From contig NZ_BSTD01000005.1 of assembly GCF_030269325.1 (NCBI RefSeq), positions 124,001 to 188,000 of the forward strand: a stretch of DNA of 64,000 nt, given 5' to 3'. Position 1 is the first letter of the stretch. The number at the start of each line of letters is the position of its first letter. The notes beneath the pieces are model-generated. The model made no database searches. It had not been told where the DNA came from and was given only the letters and a program-made list of their open reading frames with translations. Of this stretch, positions 7,989 through 15,930 are shown one piece after another. The translations under genes were made by a program, and so were the position numbers. Origin of the DNA: Amycolatopsis sp. NBRC 101858. GTDB lineage: Bacteria > Actinomycetota > Actinomycetes > Mycobacteriales > Pseudonocardiaceae.

Positions 7989-9620
7989 GTGCGGATCCTG
8001 ACCGAGGCGCGGGTCCGCCGCGTGTACGCGGTGGTCGGCGAGTCTTTCCTGGAACTGCTCGACGCGCTGCAGCGCGAGCGGGAGATCACGCTGGTCTCGG
8101 CGCGCCACGACGCGGGCGCGGCGTTCATGGCGGAGGCGGAGGGCAAGCTCACCGAGCGGCCCGCGGTGCTGCTCGCCAGCCGGGGGCCGAGCGCGGCGAG
8201 CCTGGCGATCGGCGTCCAGACGGCGTACCAGGACGAGACCCCGATGGTCGTGCTGCTGGAGACGCCGGCGAGCGAACCGGTGCCGTCGTCGTCCGGGGAG
8301 CTGCCGACGTCGGACCTGACGGCGATGTTCGAGTCGATCGCCAAGTCGACACTGCGGGTCACCGATCCGGACAGCTTGCCCAGCCTGCTCGCGCACGCGC
8401 TGACGACGTCGCAGGAGGGCCGGCCGGGGCCGGTCGTGCTCGGCGTGCCCTGTGATGTCTGGGGGATGCCCTACGACGCGGCGAAGCCGATGGCCCGGGT
8501 CCGGCCACCGGCTTCCGGGACGCTGGGCCGTTCGGCGGATGCCGTGGCGCAACTGGTGGACGAGGCGAAGTACCCCGTGGTCATCGTCGGCGGGCGGGCC
8601 CGGTCGGCGCGCGACGAGCTGATCGCGGTCGCCGACGAGCTCGCGCTGCCCGTCTACAACGCCTTCCGGCGGCAGGACGCCTTCCCGGAGAACCACGCTC
8701 GCTACGCCGGCCACCTCGGGCTCGGCATCCCGGCGCGGCAGCTGGACGCCCTGGAACGGGCCGATCTGGTGCTCGCGCTCGGGACCCAGCTCGACGAGGT
8801 CACCACCCAGGCCTACCGCTACCCGACGGCCCAGCAGACGCTGATCCTGGTCGGCACCGGCATCGACGTCAGCTCGCGGCGGCGCGGGCTGACGTTCCGC
8901 GTCGACTCCGAGGTCGAGCCGTTCCTGCGGGAGCTGCGCGAGGTGGCGTCGCCGCGGACGCGGCGGGCTTCGGCGGCGAACGCGGCCGTCCACACCTTCA
9001 TGACCCCGCCCGACACGAGCGGGAACACCCGGGTGCACCCGGTCGACGTCGTCCGCGCGCTGCGGAAGCTGGCGCCCGAGGACACCATCGTGACCAGCGA
9101 CGCCGGCAACTTCGCGCAGTTCATGCACCGGTACTGGTGCTTCACCGCGCCGCGCAGCCAGCTCGGCCCGAGCAACGCCGCGATGGGCTACGCCGTGCCG
9201 GCCGCGGTCGCGGCGAAGCTGGCCGAGCCGCGGCGGACCGTCGTGGCCATGGTCGGCGACGCCGGGACGCTGATGACCGGACAGGAGATCGAAACGGCCG
9301 TGCGGTACCGGGCGCCGGTGATGGTCGTCGTCTTCCAGAACGGCGTTCACGGCGCGCTGGCCATGCACCAGGCCCGCACGCACGGCAGGCTGTCCGGGGT
9401 GTCCATCCCGCTGACGGATTTCGCGTCTTGGGCGCGTGGACTCGGCGCGGCCGGGTACACGGTGGACGATCGCGAGGAACTCGAGCCGATCATCGCCAGT
9501 GCGCTGGTGCGGCAGCGACCGTGCGTCATCGACGTGCGGACCGACCCGGACGTCGTGACCCCGGACGTGCGGCTTTCCGCCCTGCTCGGGCAAGCCCGTC
9601 CGCAACCGCCCGCCCAGTAA
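7989..9620 (+). CDS. Thiamine diphosphate-dependent enzyme, acetolactate synthase-like
   Basis: About 543 aa with the three-domain layout of ThDP decarboxylases/synthases. The N-terminal VVGES carries the conserved cofactor-activating Glu; the C-terminal VGDAGTLMTGQEIETAVRY followed by VVVFQNG is the GD-xn-N ThDP/Mg motif. The start is uncertain: GTG 7989 lacks a clear RBS, and the frame stays open upstream with residues that fit the family's N-terminus, so a non-ATG start 27-39 bases upstream is possible. It may be a decarboxylase or carboligase of 2-oxo acids; no small acetolactate synthase subunit is adjacent, so valine/isoleucine synthesis is not implied. Confidence 0.8.
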   Translation: MRILTEARVRRVYAVVGESFLELLDALQREREITLVSARHDAGAAFMAEAEGKLTERPAVLLASRGPSAASLAIGVQTAYQDETPMVVLLETPASEPVPSSSGELPTSDLTAMFESIAKSTLRVTDPDSLPSLLAHALTTSQEGRPGPVVLGVPCDVWGMPYDAAKPMARVRPPASGTLGRSADAVAQLVDEAKYPVVIVGGRARSARDELIAVADELALPVYNAFRRQDAFPENHARYAGHLGLGIPARQLDALERADLVLALGTQLDEVTTQAYRYPTAQQTLILVGTGIDVSSRRRGLTFRVDSEVEPFLRELREVASPRTRRASAANAAVHTFMTPPDTSGNTRVHPVDVVRALRKLAPEDTIVTSDAGNFAQFMHRYWCFTAPRSQLGPSNAAMGYAVPAAVAAKLAEPRRTVVAMVGDAGTLMTGQEIETAVRYRAPVMVVVFQNGVHGALAMHQARTHGRLSGVSIPLTDFASWARGLGAAGYTVDDREELEPIIASALVRQRPCVIDVRTDPDVVTPDVRLSALLGQARPQPPAQ

Positions 9621-9834
9621 GGGTTTGCGCGGGTTTCGCTTCGGAAAACGCCGGGGAAGTTGTGTGGTAGCACGGCGGCGGCTCAGGTAATCTGGCGTTG
9701 TTCCGGTGGTGGTTCGCCGCTGAACCTTCCCGGCCGGGTCCCGGCGGGAAACAACCGGTTTCTGTCGGTGCCGCATGGCACCATCACGGTCATGACCCGC
9801 GCCGAAGCGGGCAGGGAACGAGGGGAGTTTCGAC

Positions 9835-10008
9835 GTGACCGATCACCAGCACGCATCCGAAGCAGCGCGGAAGTCCTCCGGCGTCGTACCGGTGCTGTTC
9901 AGCGCCAGCGCCGAGGCCCACGACGACGCCGTGGTCGCCGCCGAGCGCGACACGACCTGGCGGTCGCCGTTCAGCGCGGAAGGGTTGCGGCCGGCGAGTG
10001 GCGAATAG
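9835..10008 (+). CDS. Small hypothetical protein, 57 aa
   Basis: A GTG start follows the strong RBS aggggag by 7 bases and the frame closes at TAG after 57 residues. The product begins VTDHQHASEAARKSSG, contains AHDDAVVAAERDTTW and shows no signal peptide, membrane segment or recognised domain. It lies alone between the ThDP enzyme gene and a cold-shock gene. Called on RBS and frame only. Confidence 0.45.
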   Translation: MTDHQHASEAARKSSGVVPVLFSASAEAHDDAVVAAERDTTWRSPFSAEGLRPASGE

Positions 10009-10033
10009 CTCACCCTGTCCGGGTGACGACAGC

Positions 10034-10213
10034 TTGTCCGCCCTGCTCAAGGTGTGCTTTACTGCTCATGGTCTCGATTTTTGTGTTCGTGTTGAGTCAC
10101 GCTCGCAGATTTCAGCGGGCGTAGTGTCTCCTCGCCGAGGAAGCAAACCGTCCCCGTGTTGACCCGGGGCGCCGAAGTGGCTTCCTGTTTTGTGGTTGCA
10201 TATGGAGATTTTG
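10034..10213 (+). promoter_or_regulatory. Promoter and long 5' leader of cold-shock gene 1
   Basis: A plausible promoter is TTGTCC (10034-10039) and TTTACT (10058-10063), giving a leader of about 140 nt. The leader holds TGTTCGTG, TCAC and CTCGC blocks around 10083-10110 that recur in the same order at the same place before the second cold-shock gene at 28049. Long leaders are typical of csp genes. Promoter boxes are by eye. Confidence 0.5.
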
Positions 10214-10417
10214 ATGACTCAGGGCACTGTGAAGTGGTTCAACTCCGAGAAGGGGTTCGGCTTCATCACCCCCGACAACGGTGGCGGCGACGTCTTCGTT
10301 CACTACAGCGAGATCCAGGGTAACGGCTTCAAGAGCCTCGAAGAGAACGCTCGCGTCGAGTTCGAGATCGGCCAGGGCCAGAAGGGCCCGCAGGCCACGT
10401 CGGTCACCGTGATCTGA
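10214..10417 (+). CDS. Cold-shock protein, CspA family
   Basis: 67 aa, the standard single cold-shock domain. RNP1-like KGFGFI and RNP2-like VFVHY are intact. ATG 10214 follows ggag by 6-7 bases; an in-frame ATG at 10202 would add MEIL and is less likely. It binds single-stranded nucleic acid as an RNA chaperone. A second copy sits at 28049 with a related leader. A terminator follows within 20 bp. Confidence 0.97.
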   Translation: MTQGTVKWFNSEKGFGFITPDNGGGDVFVHYSEIQGNGFKSLEENARVEFEIGQGQKGPQATSVTVI

Positions 10418-10431
10418 CTTTGATCTTGGGA

Positions 10432-10466
10432 AAGGGCCGTCACCCGTTCGGGGTGGCGGCCCTTTT
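10432..10466 (+). terminator. Rho-independent terminator of cold-shock gene 1
   Basis: A 14-bp stem (AAGGGCCG-T-CACCC against GGGTGGCGGCCCTT, one mismatch) with a GTTCG loop is followed by TTTTCGT. Confidence 0.85.
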
Positions 10467-10481
10467 CGTATGCTGCGCACC

Positions 10482-10706
10482 ATGATCGAGCACGGTTACA
10501 CCGTCTCCGGGATGAGCTGCGGACACTGCGCCCAGTCGGTCACCGAAGAACTCACCGGCCTGCCGGGAGTGACCGAAGTGGACGTCGACGTCGCGACCGG
10601 CCGGGTGATCGTGCGCGCCGACGGTCCGTTGGCCGAGGACGACGTGCGAGCGGCGGTCGATGAGGCCGGTTTCTCCTATGAGGGCACGGCGAGCCTGGTC
10701 CCGTAG
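10482..10706 (+). CDS. Heavy-metal-associated (HMA) domain copper chaperone, CopZ-like
   Basis: 74 aa from ATG 10482 (ATG 10470 would add four residues). GMSCGHC is the metal-binding MxCxxC loop at the end of the first beta strand; the rest fits the ferredoxin-like beta-alpha-beta-beta-alpha-beta fold. Expected role: cytoplasmic Cu(I) carrier to a P-type ATPase or repressor. No copper ATPase or CsoR is adjacent, so partners lie elsewhere. Confidence 0.93.
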   Translation: MIEHGYTVSGMSCGHCAQSVTEELTGLPGVTEVDVDVATGRVIVRADGPLAEDDVRAAVDEAGFSYEGTASLVP

Positions 10707-10712
10707 TTCTTC

Positions 10713-10737
10713 GCCCGGGGTCGACCCCGGTTCGTTC
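10713..10737 (+). terminator. Likely terminator after the copper chaperone
   Basis: The perfect 16-bp palindrome CCGGGGTCGACCCCGG at 10715-10730, seven bases past the stop, is followed by the pyrimidine-rich TTCGTTCTTCTCC. Confidence 0.45.
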
Positions 10738-11150
10738 TTCTCCGCCGGATTGATCTCCAAGTTGGACAGTCCACTGGAGATCGGCGCCGGTGTGACCTCC
10801 GGCTCAGTCCGGTAGCGGCCGGGCACGCACGCCCGATCCGGCCCGCAGCGCGTGGTGCGGTCGGCGCGCCCGCTCGGTTCGGCAATGCGCAGCGACTGCG
10901 AGGACTGCGCGGCCGCTCGATTCAGCCGGCGCCGCGCGCGCCGCCGGCGAGCCTGGCGCGGCCGCTCGATCCCGCTTGACCTGCGCGCGGCCGGCCCTGC
11001 GCGGCCGCTCGATCCCGCCTGACCTGCGCGCGGCCGGCCCTGCACGGCCGCTCGATCCGACTTCCTCGACCGCGCGTGACCGTCCCTGTGAATACTGCAA
11101 CGGCCTGCAACCCTTCCCTTTCGGGCGGCTACGGAGTCTGCTTGTGCTCC
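10738..11150. repeat. Gene-free stretch with nested hairpin and 43/44-bp tandem repeat
   Basis: No convincing gene lies here. A nested hairpin at 10752-10782 has arms GATCTCCA/TGGAGATC around TGGAC-A-GTCCA. From 10952 a 43/44-bp unit centred on GCGGCCGCTCGATCC is repeated almost perfectly (10952-10995, 10996-11038), with a third partial copy to about 11070 and a degenerate copy near 10909-10945. Confidence 0.7.
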
Positions 11151-11184
11151 GGTGCCGCGGTTGGGCCGTGACAGGGAGGTCAGG

Positions 11185-12219
11185 TTGGGCGAGACGGTGG
11201 CGGGGATCGTCGCGAATCCGGCTTCGGGGCGGGACATCCGCCGGCTGGTCGCGCAGGCTTCGGTGTTCCCCACCGCGGAAAAGGCGAACATGGTCCAGCG
11301 CCTGCTGGCCGCCTTCGCTGTGACCGGGCTTGATCGGGCGCTGGTCTCCACTGACCTCGGGGGCATCTCCGCCGCGGTTCTCAAGGCGCTCGGGCGGGGT
11401 GGGACCTGGCCCACCGTCGACTTCTGTGCCGACGATCCCATCACCGGCACCGCCGCCGATACGACCAACGCCGTGCGGCGGATGGTCGAGGCCGGGGCCG
11501 GGGTCATCGTCGTGCTCGGTGGGGATGGCACCGCTCGCGTTGCCGCCGCTGCCTGCGAAGACGTTCCCATCCTCGCCCTCTCCACCGGCACCAACAACGC
11601 CTTTCCGCAGATGCGGGAGGCGACTGTCGCCGGGCTGGCCGCCGGGCTGATCGCCTCCGGGCAGATCGACCCCGATCTCGTCACGCACCGCGTCAGCGTT
11701 CTCGAAGTCGTCACCAAGGCTCGCCGGGAGATCGCGCTCGTGGACGTCTGTGTCTCGACCAGCCGGCACATCGGGGCGCGGGCGCTCTGGGATCCGGCCT
11801 CGCTCACCGAGCTCTACTGCACCTTCGCCGAACCCGACGGCATCGGCATGTCGAGTGTGCCCGGGCAGCTCTGCCCGAGCCCGCGGTCGAGCCCGGACGG
11901 CGTCGCGCTGCAGCTCGGGCCGGTCGACGAGACGCCGTACGTCGTGCACGCGCCCATCGCGCCCGGGCTCGTGCGGCCCGTCGGGGTGCGGGGGTGGGGT
12001 GTGCTCGAACCCGGGATGCGCGTCGAGCTCGCCGCGTCGGGTGGCGTCATCGCGCTCGACGGGGAGCGCGAACTCGAACTGAAGACCGGCGAAAGCGCGT
12101 TCGTCGAGCTCAAACCGGACGGGCCGTGGGTCTTGGACGTCCGGGCGGCGATGGCGGAAGCGGCACGGAAAGGGCTGTTGCGCACGGAAACCGAACTGGG
12201 GAAGGAGCGTCGAAGATGA
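11185..12219 (+). CDS. acoX: AcoX-like protein, NAD-kinase fold
   Basis: 344 aa from TTG 11185, preferred because gggagg lies 5 bases upstream; an upstream start at 11152 has no RBS. ANPASGRD near the N-terminus and VVLGGDGTARVAAAA are the diacylglycerol/NAD-kinase-like nucleotide-binding motifs (GGDGT). Position before E1 alpha and beta genes with an ATGA overlap is the acoXAB order of acetoin dehydrogenase operons, where AcoX has no settled function. It may phosphorylate NAD or a related cofactor; that is inference from fold only. Confidence 0.82.
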   Translation: MGETVAGIVANPASGRDIRRLVAQASVFPTAEKANMVQRLLAAFAVTGLDRALVSTDLGGISAAVLKALGRGGTWPTVDFCADDPITGTAADTTNAVRRMVEAGAGVIVVLGGDGTARVAAAACEDVPILALSTGTNNAFPQMREATVAGLAAGLIASGQIDPDLVTHRVSVLEVVTKARREIALVDVCVSTSRHIGARALWDPASLTELYCTFAEPDGIGMSSVPGQLCPSPRSSPDGVALQLGPVDETPYVVHAPIAPGLVRPVGVRGWGVLEPGMRVELAASGGVIALDGERELELKTGESAFVELKPDGPWVLDVRAAMAEAARKGLLRTETELGKERRR

Positions 12220-13172
12220 CGGACACCCTGCGGGAGGCGTATCGCGTGATGCGCACCATCCGAGCGTTCGAAGAGCGGGTGCACGACGAGTTCGCGACGG
12301 GCGAAATCCCCGGGTTCGTGCACCTCTACGCCGGTGAAGAGGCCTCCGCCGCAGGGGTCTGCGCCCACCTCGACGACCGTGACGCCATCGCCAGCACCCA
12401 CCGCGGCCACGGCCACTGCATCGCCAAGGGCGTCGACGTCAAAGCCATGATGGCCGAGATCTACGGCCGCAAGACAGGATCCTGTCGCGGTAAGGGCGGC
12501 TCGATGCACATCGCCGACCTCTCGAAGGGCATGCTCGGCGCCAACGGCATCGTCGGCGGCGGCCCGCCGCTCATCTGCGGCACCGCCCTCGCCGCGAAAC
12601 AGCAGAACACCGGCGGTGTCGGCGTCGCCTTCTTCGGCGACGGCGCCGGCAACCGGGGGACGACGCTGGAGGCGCTGAACCTCGCGTCGGTCTGGGACCT
12701 GCCCGCCCTCTTCATCGCCGAGGACAACGGCTACGCCGAAGCCACCTCCAGCACCTGGTCCGTCGCCTCCGACACCATCGCCGACCGCGCCGCCGGGTTC
12801 GGCATGCCGGGCGTGATCGTCGACGGGTTCGACTTCTTCGCCGTCCACGAAGCCGCGGGGGAAGCCGTCGAACGCGCTCGCGGCGGCGGTGGCCCGACGC
12901 TCATCGAGGTCAAGTTCACCCGCTACTTCGGGCACTTCGAGGGCGTCCAGCAGACCTACCGGGCCGGCGAAGCCGCCGACGCCCGCGAGAACCTCGACTG
13001 CCTCAAGCGGTTCCGGGAACGCGTCACCGACAGCGGCGAGCTGCCCGGACCGGTCCTCGACGACATCGACGCCGAAGTCGCGAAGCTCATCGAAGCCGCC
13101 GTCTCCGAGGCGAAGGCCGCGCCGAAACCCACGAAGGAAGACCTCGAGACCGACGTCTACGTGTCGTACTAA
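12216..13172 (+). CDS. acoA: Acetoin/2-oxoacid dehydrogenase E1 component, alpha subunit
   Basis: 318 aa, typical for the alpha chain. RGHGHCIAKGVD and GKGGSMHI are family motifs, and FFGDGAGNRGTTLEALNLA with EDNGYAEATS is the ThDP/Mg motif (GDG-xn-N). ATG overlaps the acoX stop by 4 bases. With the beta subunit it should decarboxylate acetoin or a 2-oxo acid and pass the acyl group to a lipoyl E2. The E2 gene downstream is only a remnant, so an E2 encoded elsewhere would be needed. Substrate assignment to acetoin rests on the neighbouring acoX. Confidence 0.87.
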   Translation: MTDTLREAYRVMRTIRAFEERVHDEFATGEIPGFVHLYAGEEASAAGVCAHLDDRDAIASTHRGHGHCIAKGVDVKAMMAEIYGRKTGSCRGKGGSMHIADLSKGMLGANGIVGGGPPLICGTALAAKQQNTGGVGVAFFGDGAGNRGTTLEALNLASVWDLPALFIAEDNGYAEATSSTWSVASDTIADRAAGFGMPGVIVDGFDFFAVHEAAGEAVERARGGGGPTLIEVKFTRYFGHFEGVQQTYRAGEAADARENLDCLKRFRERVTDSGELPGPVLDDIDAEVAKLIEAAVSEAKAAPKPTKEDLETDVYVSY

Positions 13173-13184
13173 GGAGCGCGCGTC

Positions 13185-14186
13185 ATGGCCAGGACGATCA
13201 GCTACCGCGAGGCGATCAACGAGGCGCTCACCCAGGAGATGGAACGCGACGAGTCGGTCATCGTCATGGGTGAGGACAACGCGGGCGGCGCCGGCGACGA
13301 CGCCTGGGGTGGCGTCGTCGGCGTCACGAAAGGCCTGTTCCACAAGTTCCCCGGCCGCGTGCTCGACACGCCGATCTCCGAGTCCGCTTTCGTCGGCGCG
13401 GCGATCGGCGCCGCGACGCGCGGGCAGCGACCGGTCGCGGAACTGGTGTTCATCGACTTCATGGGTGTCTGCTTCGACCAGATCTTCAACCAGGCGGCCA
13501 AGTTCCGGTACATGTTCGGCGGCAACGCGCGGACGCCGGTGGTGATCCGCACGATGTACGGCGCCGGCCTGCGGGCCGCCGCGCAGCATTCCCAGTGCCT
13601 CTACCCGATCTTCACGCACATCCCGGGCCTGAAGGTCGTCGTGCCGTCGAACCCGTACGAGGCGAAGGGCCTGCTCATCCAGGCCATCCGCGACGACGAC
13701 CCGGTGATCTTCTGCGAGCACAAGGCCCTCTACGACACCAGCGGCGACGTCCCGGAGGACAGCTACGCGATCCCGTTCGGCGAGGCGAACGTCGTGCGCG
13801 ACGGCGGTGACGTCACCATCGTCGCGATCGGCCGCATGGTCGCCGTGGCCGAAGAAGCGGCGAAAGAACTGGCCGCCAGCGAGATCGAAGCCGAGATCAT
13901 CGACCCGCGCACCACCAGCCCGCTCGACACCGAAACGATCCTCGAAAGCGTCGGGAACACCGGACGCCTGGTCGTCGTCGACGAGGCCTCGCCGCGCTGC
14001 AACCTCGCCACGGACATCTCCGCGCTCGTCGCGAAGGAGGGGTTCGGCTCGCTGCGGGCCCCGATCGAGATGGTGACGCCGCCGCACACGCCCGTCCCGT
14101 TCTCCGACGCGCTCGAGGACCTCTACATCCCGGACGCGCAGAAGGTCCTCAACGCGGCGAAGGCGGTCGTGGAGTACCGGCGATGA
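13185..14186 (+). CDS. acoB: Acetoin/2-oxoacid dehydrogenase E1 component, beta subunit
   Basis: 333 aa, 12 bases after acoA with aaggag before the ATG. GEDNAGGAGDDAWGG, DTPISESAFVGAAIGAA and PVVIRTMYGAG are characteristic transketolase-pyrimidine and C-terminal domain motifs of E1 beta chains. It forms the alpha2-beta2 E1 with the preceding gene and supplies the half of the ThDP pocket that holds the pyrimidine ring. It overlaps the next frame by 4 bases (ATGA). Confidence 0.9.
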   Translation: MARTISYREAINEALTQEMERDESVIVMGEDNAGGAGDDAWGGVVGVTKGLFHKFPGRVLDTPISESAFVGAAIGAATRGQRPVAELVFIDFMGVCFDQIFNQAAKFRYMFGGNARTPVVIRTMYGAGLRAAAQHSQCLYPIFTHIPGLKVVVPSNPYEAKGLLIQAIRDDDPVIFCEHKALYDTSGDVPEDSYAIPFGEANVVRDGGDVTIVAIGRMVAVAEEAAKELAASEIEAEIIDPRTTSPLDTETILESVGNTGRLVVVDEASPRCNLATDISALVAKEGFGSLRAPIEMVTPPHTPVPFSDALEDLYIPDAQKVLNAAKAVVEYRR

Positions 14187-14491
14187 TCCAGCCGGTCACG
14201 ATGCCCGAGTGGGGCCTTTCGACGGAGCGCGGCCGGATGCGGCGGGTGATCGCCGCGGCCGGCGAGGAGGTGCCGGTCGGCGGCACCCTGCTGGACACGC
14301 TTCTCGACGGCGACGCGCAGGCCATCGACGCAGCTCCACTGCTATCCGAAGTGGACGTACCGACCACGACGATCTGGGCTGGCCAGGACGCTGTCCTGCC
14401 GCCGGGAAACGCCGACGTCTACGTCGAAAACGCCGGGCACCTGGTCCACCTCGAAGTCCCGGGAGCCGTGCTCACCGCGATCACGGGCTGA
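14183..14491 (+). pseudogene. acoC remnant: internally deleted E2/alpha-beta-hydrolase fusion
   Basis: 102 codons starting in an ATGA overlap with acoB. The first ~45 residues (VTMPEWGLSTERGRM..., EEVPVGGTLLDTL) match the start of an AcoC lipoyl domain, but the frame leaves it before the lipoyl-lysine turn. From about residue 50 it reads VDVPTTTIWAGQDAVLPP and AGHLVHLEVPGAVLTAI, which is the extreme C-terminus, with the catalytic His, of the alpha/beta-hydrolase half of AcoC-type proteins. The whole middle, including the lipoyl Lys and nucleophile Ser, is missing in frame. It cannot act as an E2. A short functional peptide is possible but I favour a deletion fossil. Confidence 0.8.
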
Positions 14492-14535
14492 CCCGCCCGC
14501 CCTCCGGTGGCTCTTGGCCCCGCCGGAGGACGCTG

Positions 14536-14578
14536 AAGGGCTCTTCGCCGGCATCTCCCTCGCCGGCGAAGAGTCCTT
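14536..14578. terminator. Strong inverted repeat after the aco operon
   Basis: 17-base arms AAGGGCTCTTCGCCGGC and GCCGGCGAAGAGTCCTT pair with one mismatch around a 9-base loop. No U tract follows. It lies between the acoC remnant and the regulator gene and probably ends the aco transcript. Confidence 0.6.
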
Positions 14579-14653
14579 CGGCGAGATTGTCGCCACCTTC
14601 CGATCAGCGGACCGAAAAGGCAGACTGAGGAGGCGGAGCGCAAGGAGCGGCGG

Positions 14654-15916
14654 TTGGGGCAGCGAGACCTCGAGGCAGCGTTGCCTGCCGGGGCGGACCC
14701 CCGGCGGCACGCTCGTGTCCTCGCGCAGGTGCACGAAGCGGCCCTGGCCGGAAAGGCGCTGCCCAGCCGGCCGCGGCCGGTCATCGACGCGTCCTGGCAG
14801 CGGATGCGCCGGCTCGGCATCGACCCCGACAGCCGGTCCGCCGCGCCCGTCCTGAGCGTCGAACAGCTGGAAGCGCGCCGCCGCACGAGCGGGATGGCCG
14901 AGGCACTGCCGACGTTGCGCGGCGGCTTGATCAGCCTGGCCGAGCAGGCCGCGCACATCATGGTGATCGTCGACGCCGGGGGACACGTCCTCTGGCGTGA
15001 CGGCAGCGCCGCGGTCAGCCGCCGCGCCGACGGGCTCGGGTTCGTCGAAGGCGTGGACTGGCAGGAAGAATCCGTCGGCACCAACGCGATCGGCACCGCG
15101 CTGGTCACGCGCCGCCCGGTCCAGATGTACGCCGCCGAGCACTACGTCCGCGCGCACCACTCCTGGACGTGCGCCGCCGCGCCGCTGCACGACCCGCGCG
15201 ACGGCAGGCTGCTCGGCGTCGTCGACCTCTCCGGGCCGGCCTCGACCGTCCACGCGACGACGTTGGCGCTGGTCGACGCCGTGACGCGGCTCGCGGAGTC
15301 CCAGCTGCGCACCACCCACCTCACCGAGCTGGAACGGCTGCGCGGCTTCGCCGTCCCGGTGCTCGCGAAGGTCGGCGGGCAGGCCGTCGTCGCCGACGAA
15401 CACGGCTGGGTCGCCGCGGCCGCCGGGCTCGCGCCGGTCGACCGGATCGCGCTGCCCGCGAACCTCGCGCCCGGCGGGGTCTGGTTGCCGGCGTACGGCC
15501 ACTGCGCGGTCGAGCCCGTGCCCGGCGGCTGGCTGATCCGCCCCGCCGACAACGACGCCGCCCCGCCGACCCGCGTCGTCCTCGACGTCCGGTCGCCGCG
15601 CGAACCCGAGCTGACCGTGGCCGGCGCGGCCGGGACCTGGACGCACCGGCTCAGCCCGCGCCACGCCGAGATGCTGTACGTGCTGGCCAGCCACCGCGGC
15701 GGCCGGTCGGCGTCCGAGCTGTCGTCCGACCTGTTCGGCGACGCGGGCCGCACGGTCACCGTCCGCGCCGAGATGTCCCGGCTGCGCCGCCACTTCGGCG
15801 GCATCCTCGGCGCGAAGCCGTACCGCTTCGCCGACGACGTCGAAGTGCTGGTCCGGCGCCCGCCGAGCCCCGAAGAGGTGCTGCCGCACTCGCTCGCCCC
15901 CGCCATCCGGGGCTGA
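14654..15916 (+). CDS. GAF-domain transcriptional regulator, AcoR-like without AAA+ domain
   Basis: 420 aa from TTG 14654 with aaggag 6 bases upstream. The N-terminal half (WQRMRRLGIDPDSR, GFVEGVDWQEESVGTNAIGTAL, ASTVHATTLALVDAVTRLAE) matches the GAF sensory region of AcoR-type activators. The C-terminal 110 residues end in a helix-rich segment (LYVLASHRGGRSASELSSDLFG, RAEMSRLRRHFGG) that looks like a winged-helix DNA-binding domain, in place of the sigma-54 AAA+ and Fis domains of classical AcoR. Adjacency suggests control of acoXAB in response to a small ligand. The regulated promoter is not identified. Confidence 0.75.
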   Translation: MGQRDLEAALPAGADPRRHARVLAQVHEAALAGKALPSRPRPVIDASWQRMRRLGIDPDSRSAAPVLSVEQLEARRRTSGMAEALPTLRGGLISLAEQAAHIMVIVDAGGHVLWRDGSAAVSRRADGLGFVEGVDWQEESVGTNAIGTALVTRRPVQMYAAEHYVRAHHSWTCAAAPLHDPRDGRLLGVVDLSGPASTVHATTLALVDAVTRLAESQLRTTHLTELERLRGFAVPVLAKVGGQAVVADEHGWVAAAAGLAPVDRIALPANLAPGGVWLPAYGHCAVEPVPGGWLIRPADNDAAPPTRVVLDVRSPREPELTVAGAAGTWTHRLSPRHAEMLYVLASHRGGRSASELSSDLFGDAGRTVTVRAEMSRLRRHFGGILGAKPYRFADDVEVLVRRPPSPEEVLPHSLAPAIRG

Positions 15917-15930
15917 TCCCGCCGGGCAGG

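Noticed and set aside
11994..12215. N-terminal extension of the E1 alpha gene upstream of 12216
   Set aside because: The open frame upstream overlaps acoX in another frame; ATG 12216 with gaaggag upstream and an ATGA overlap fits family length.
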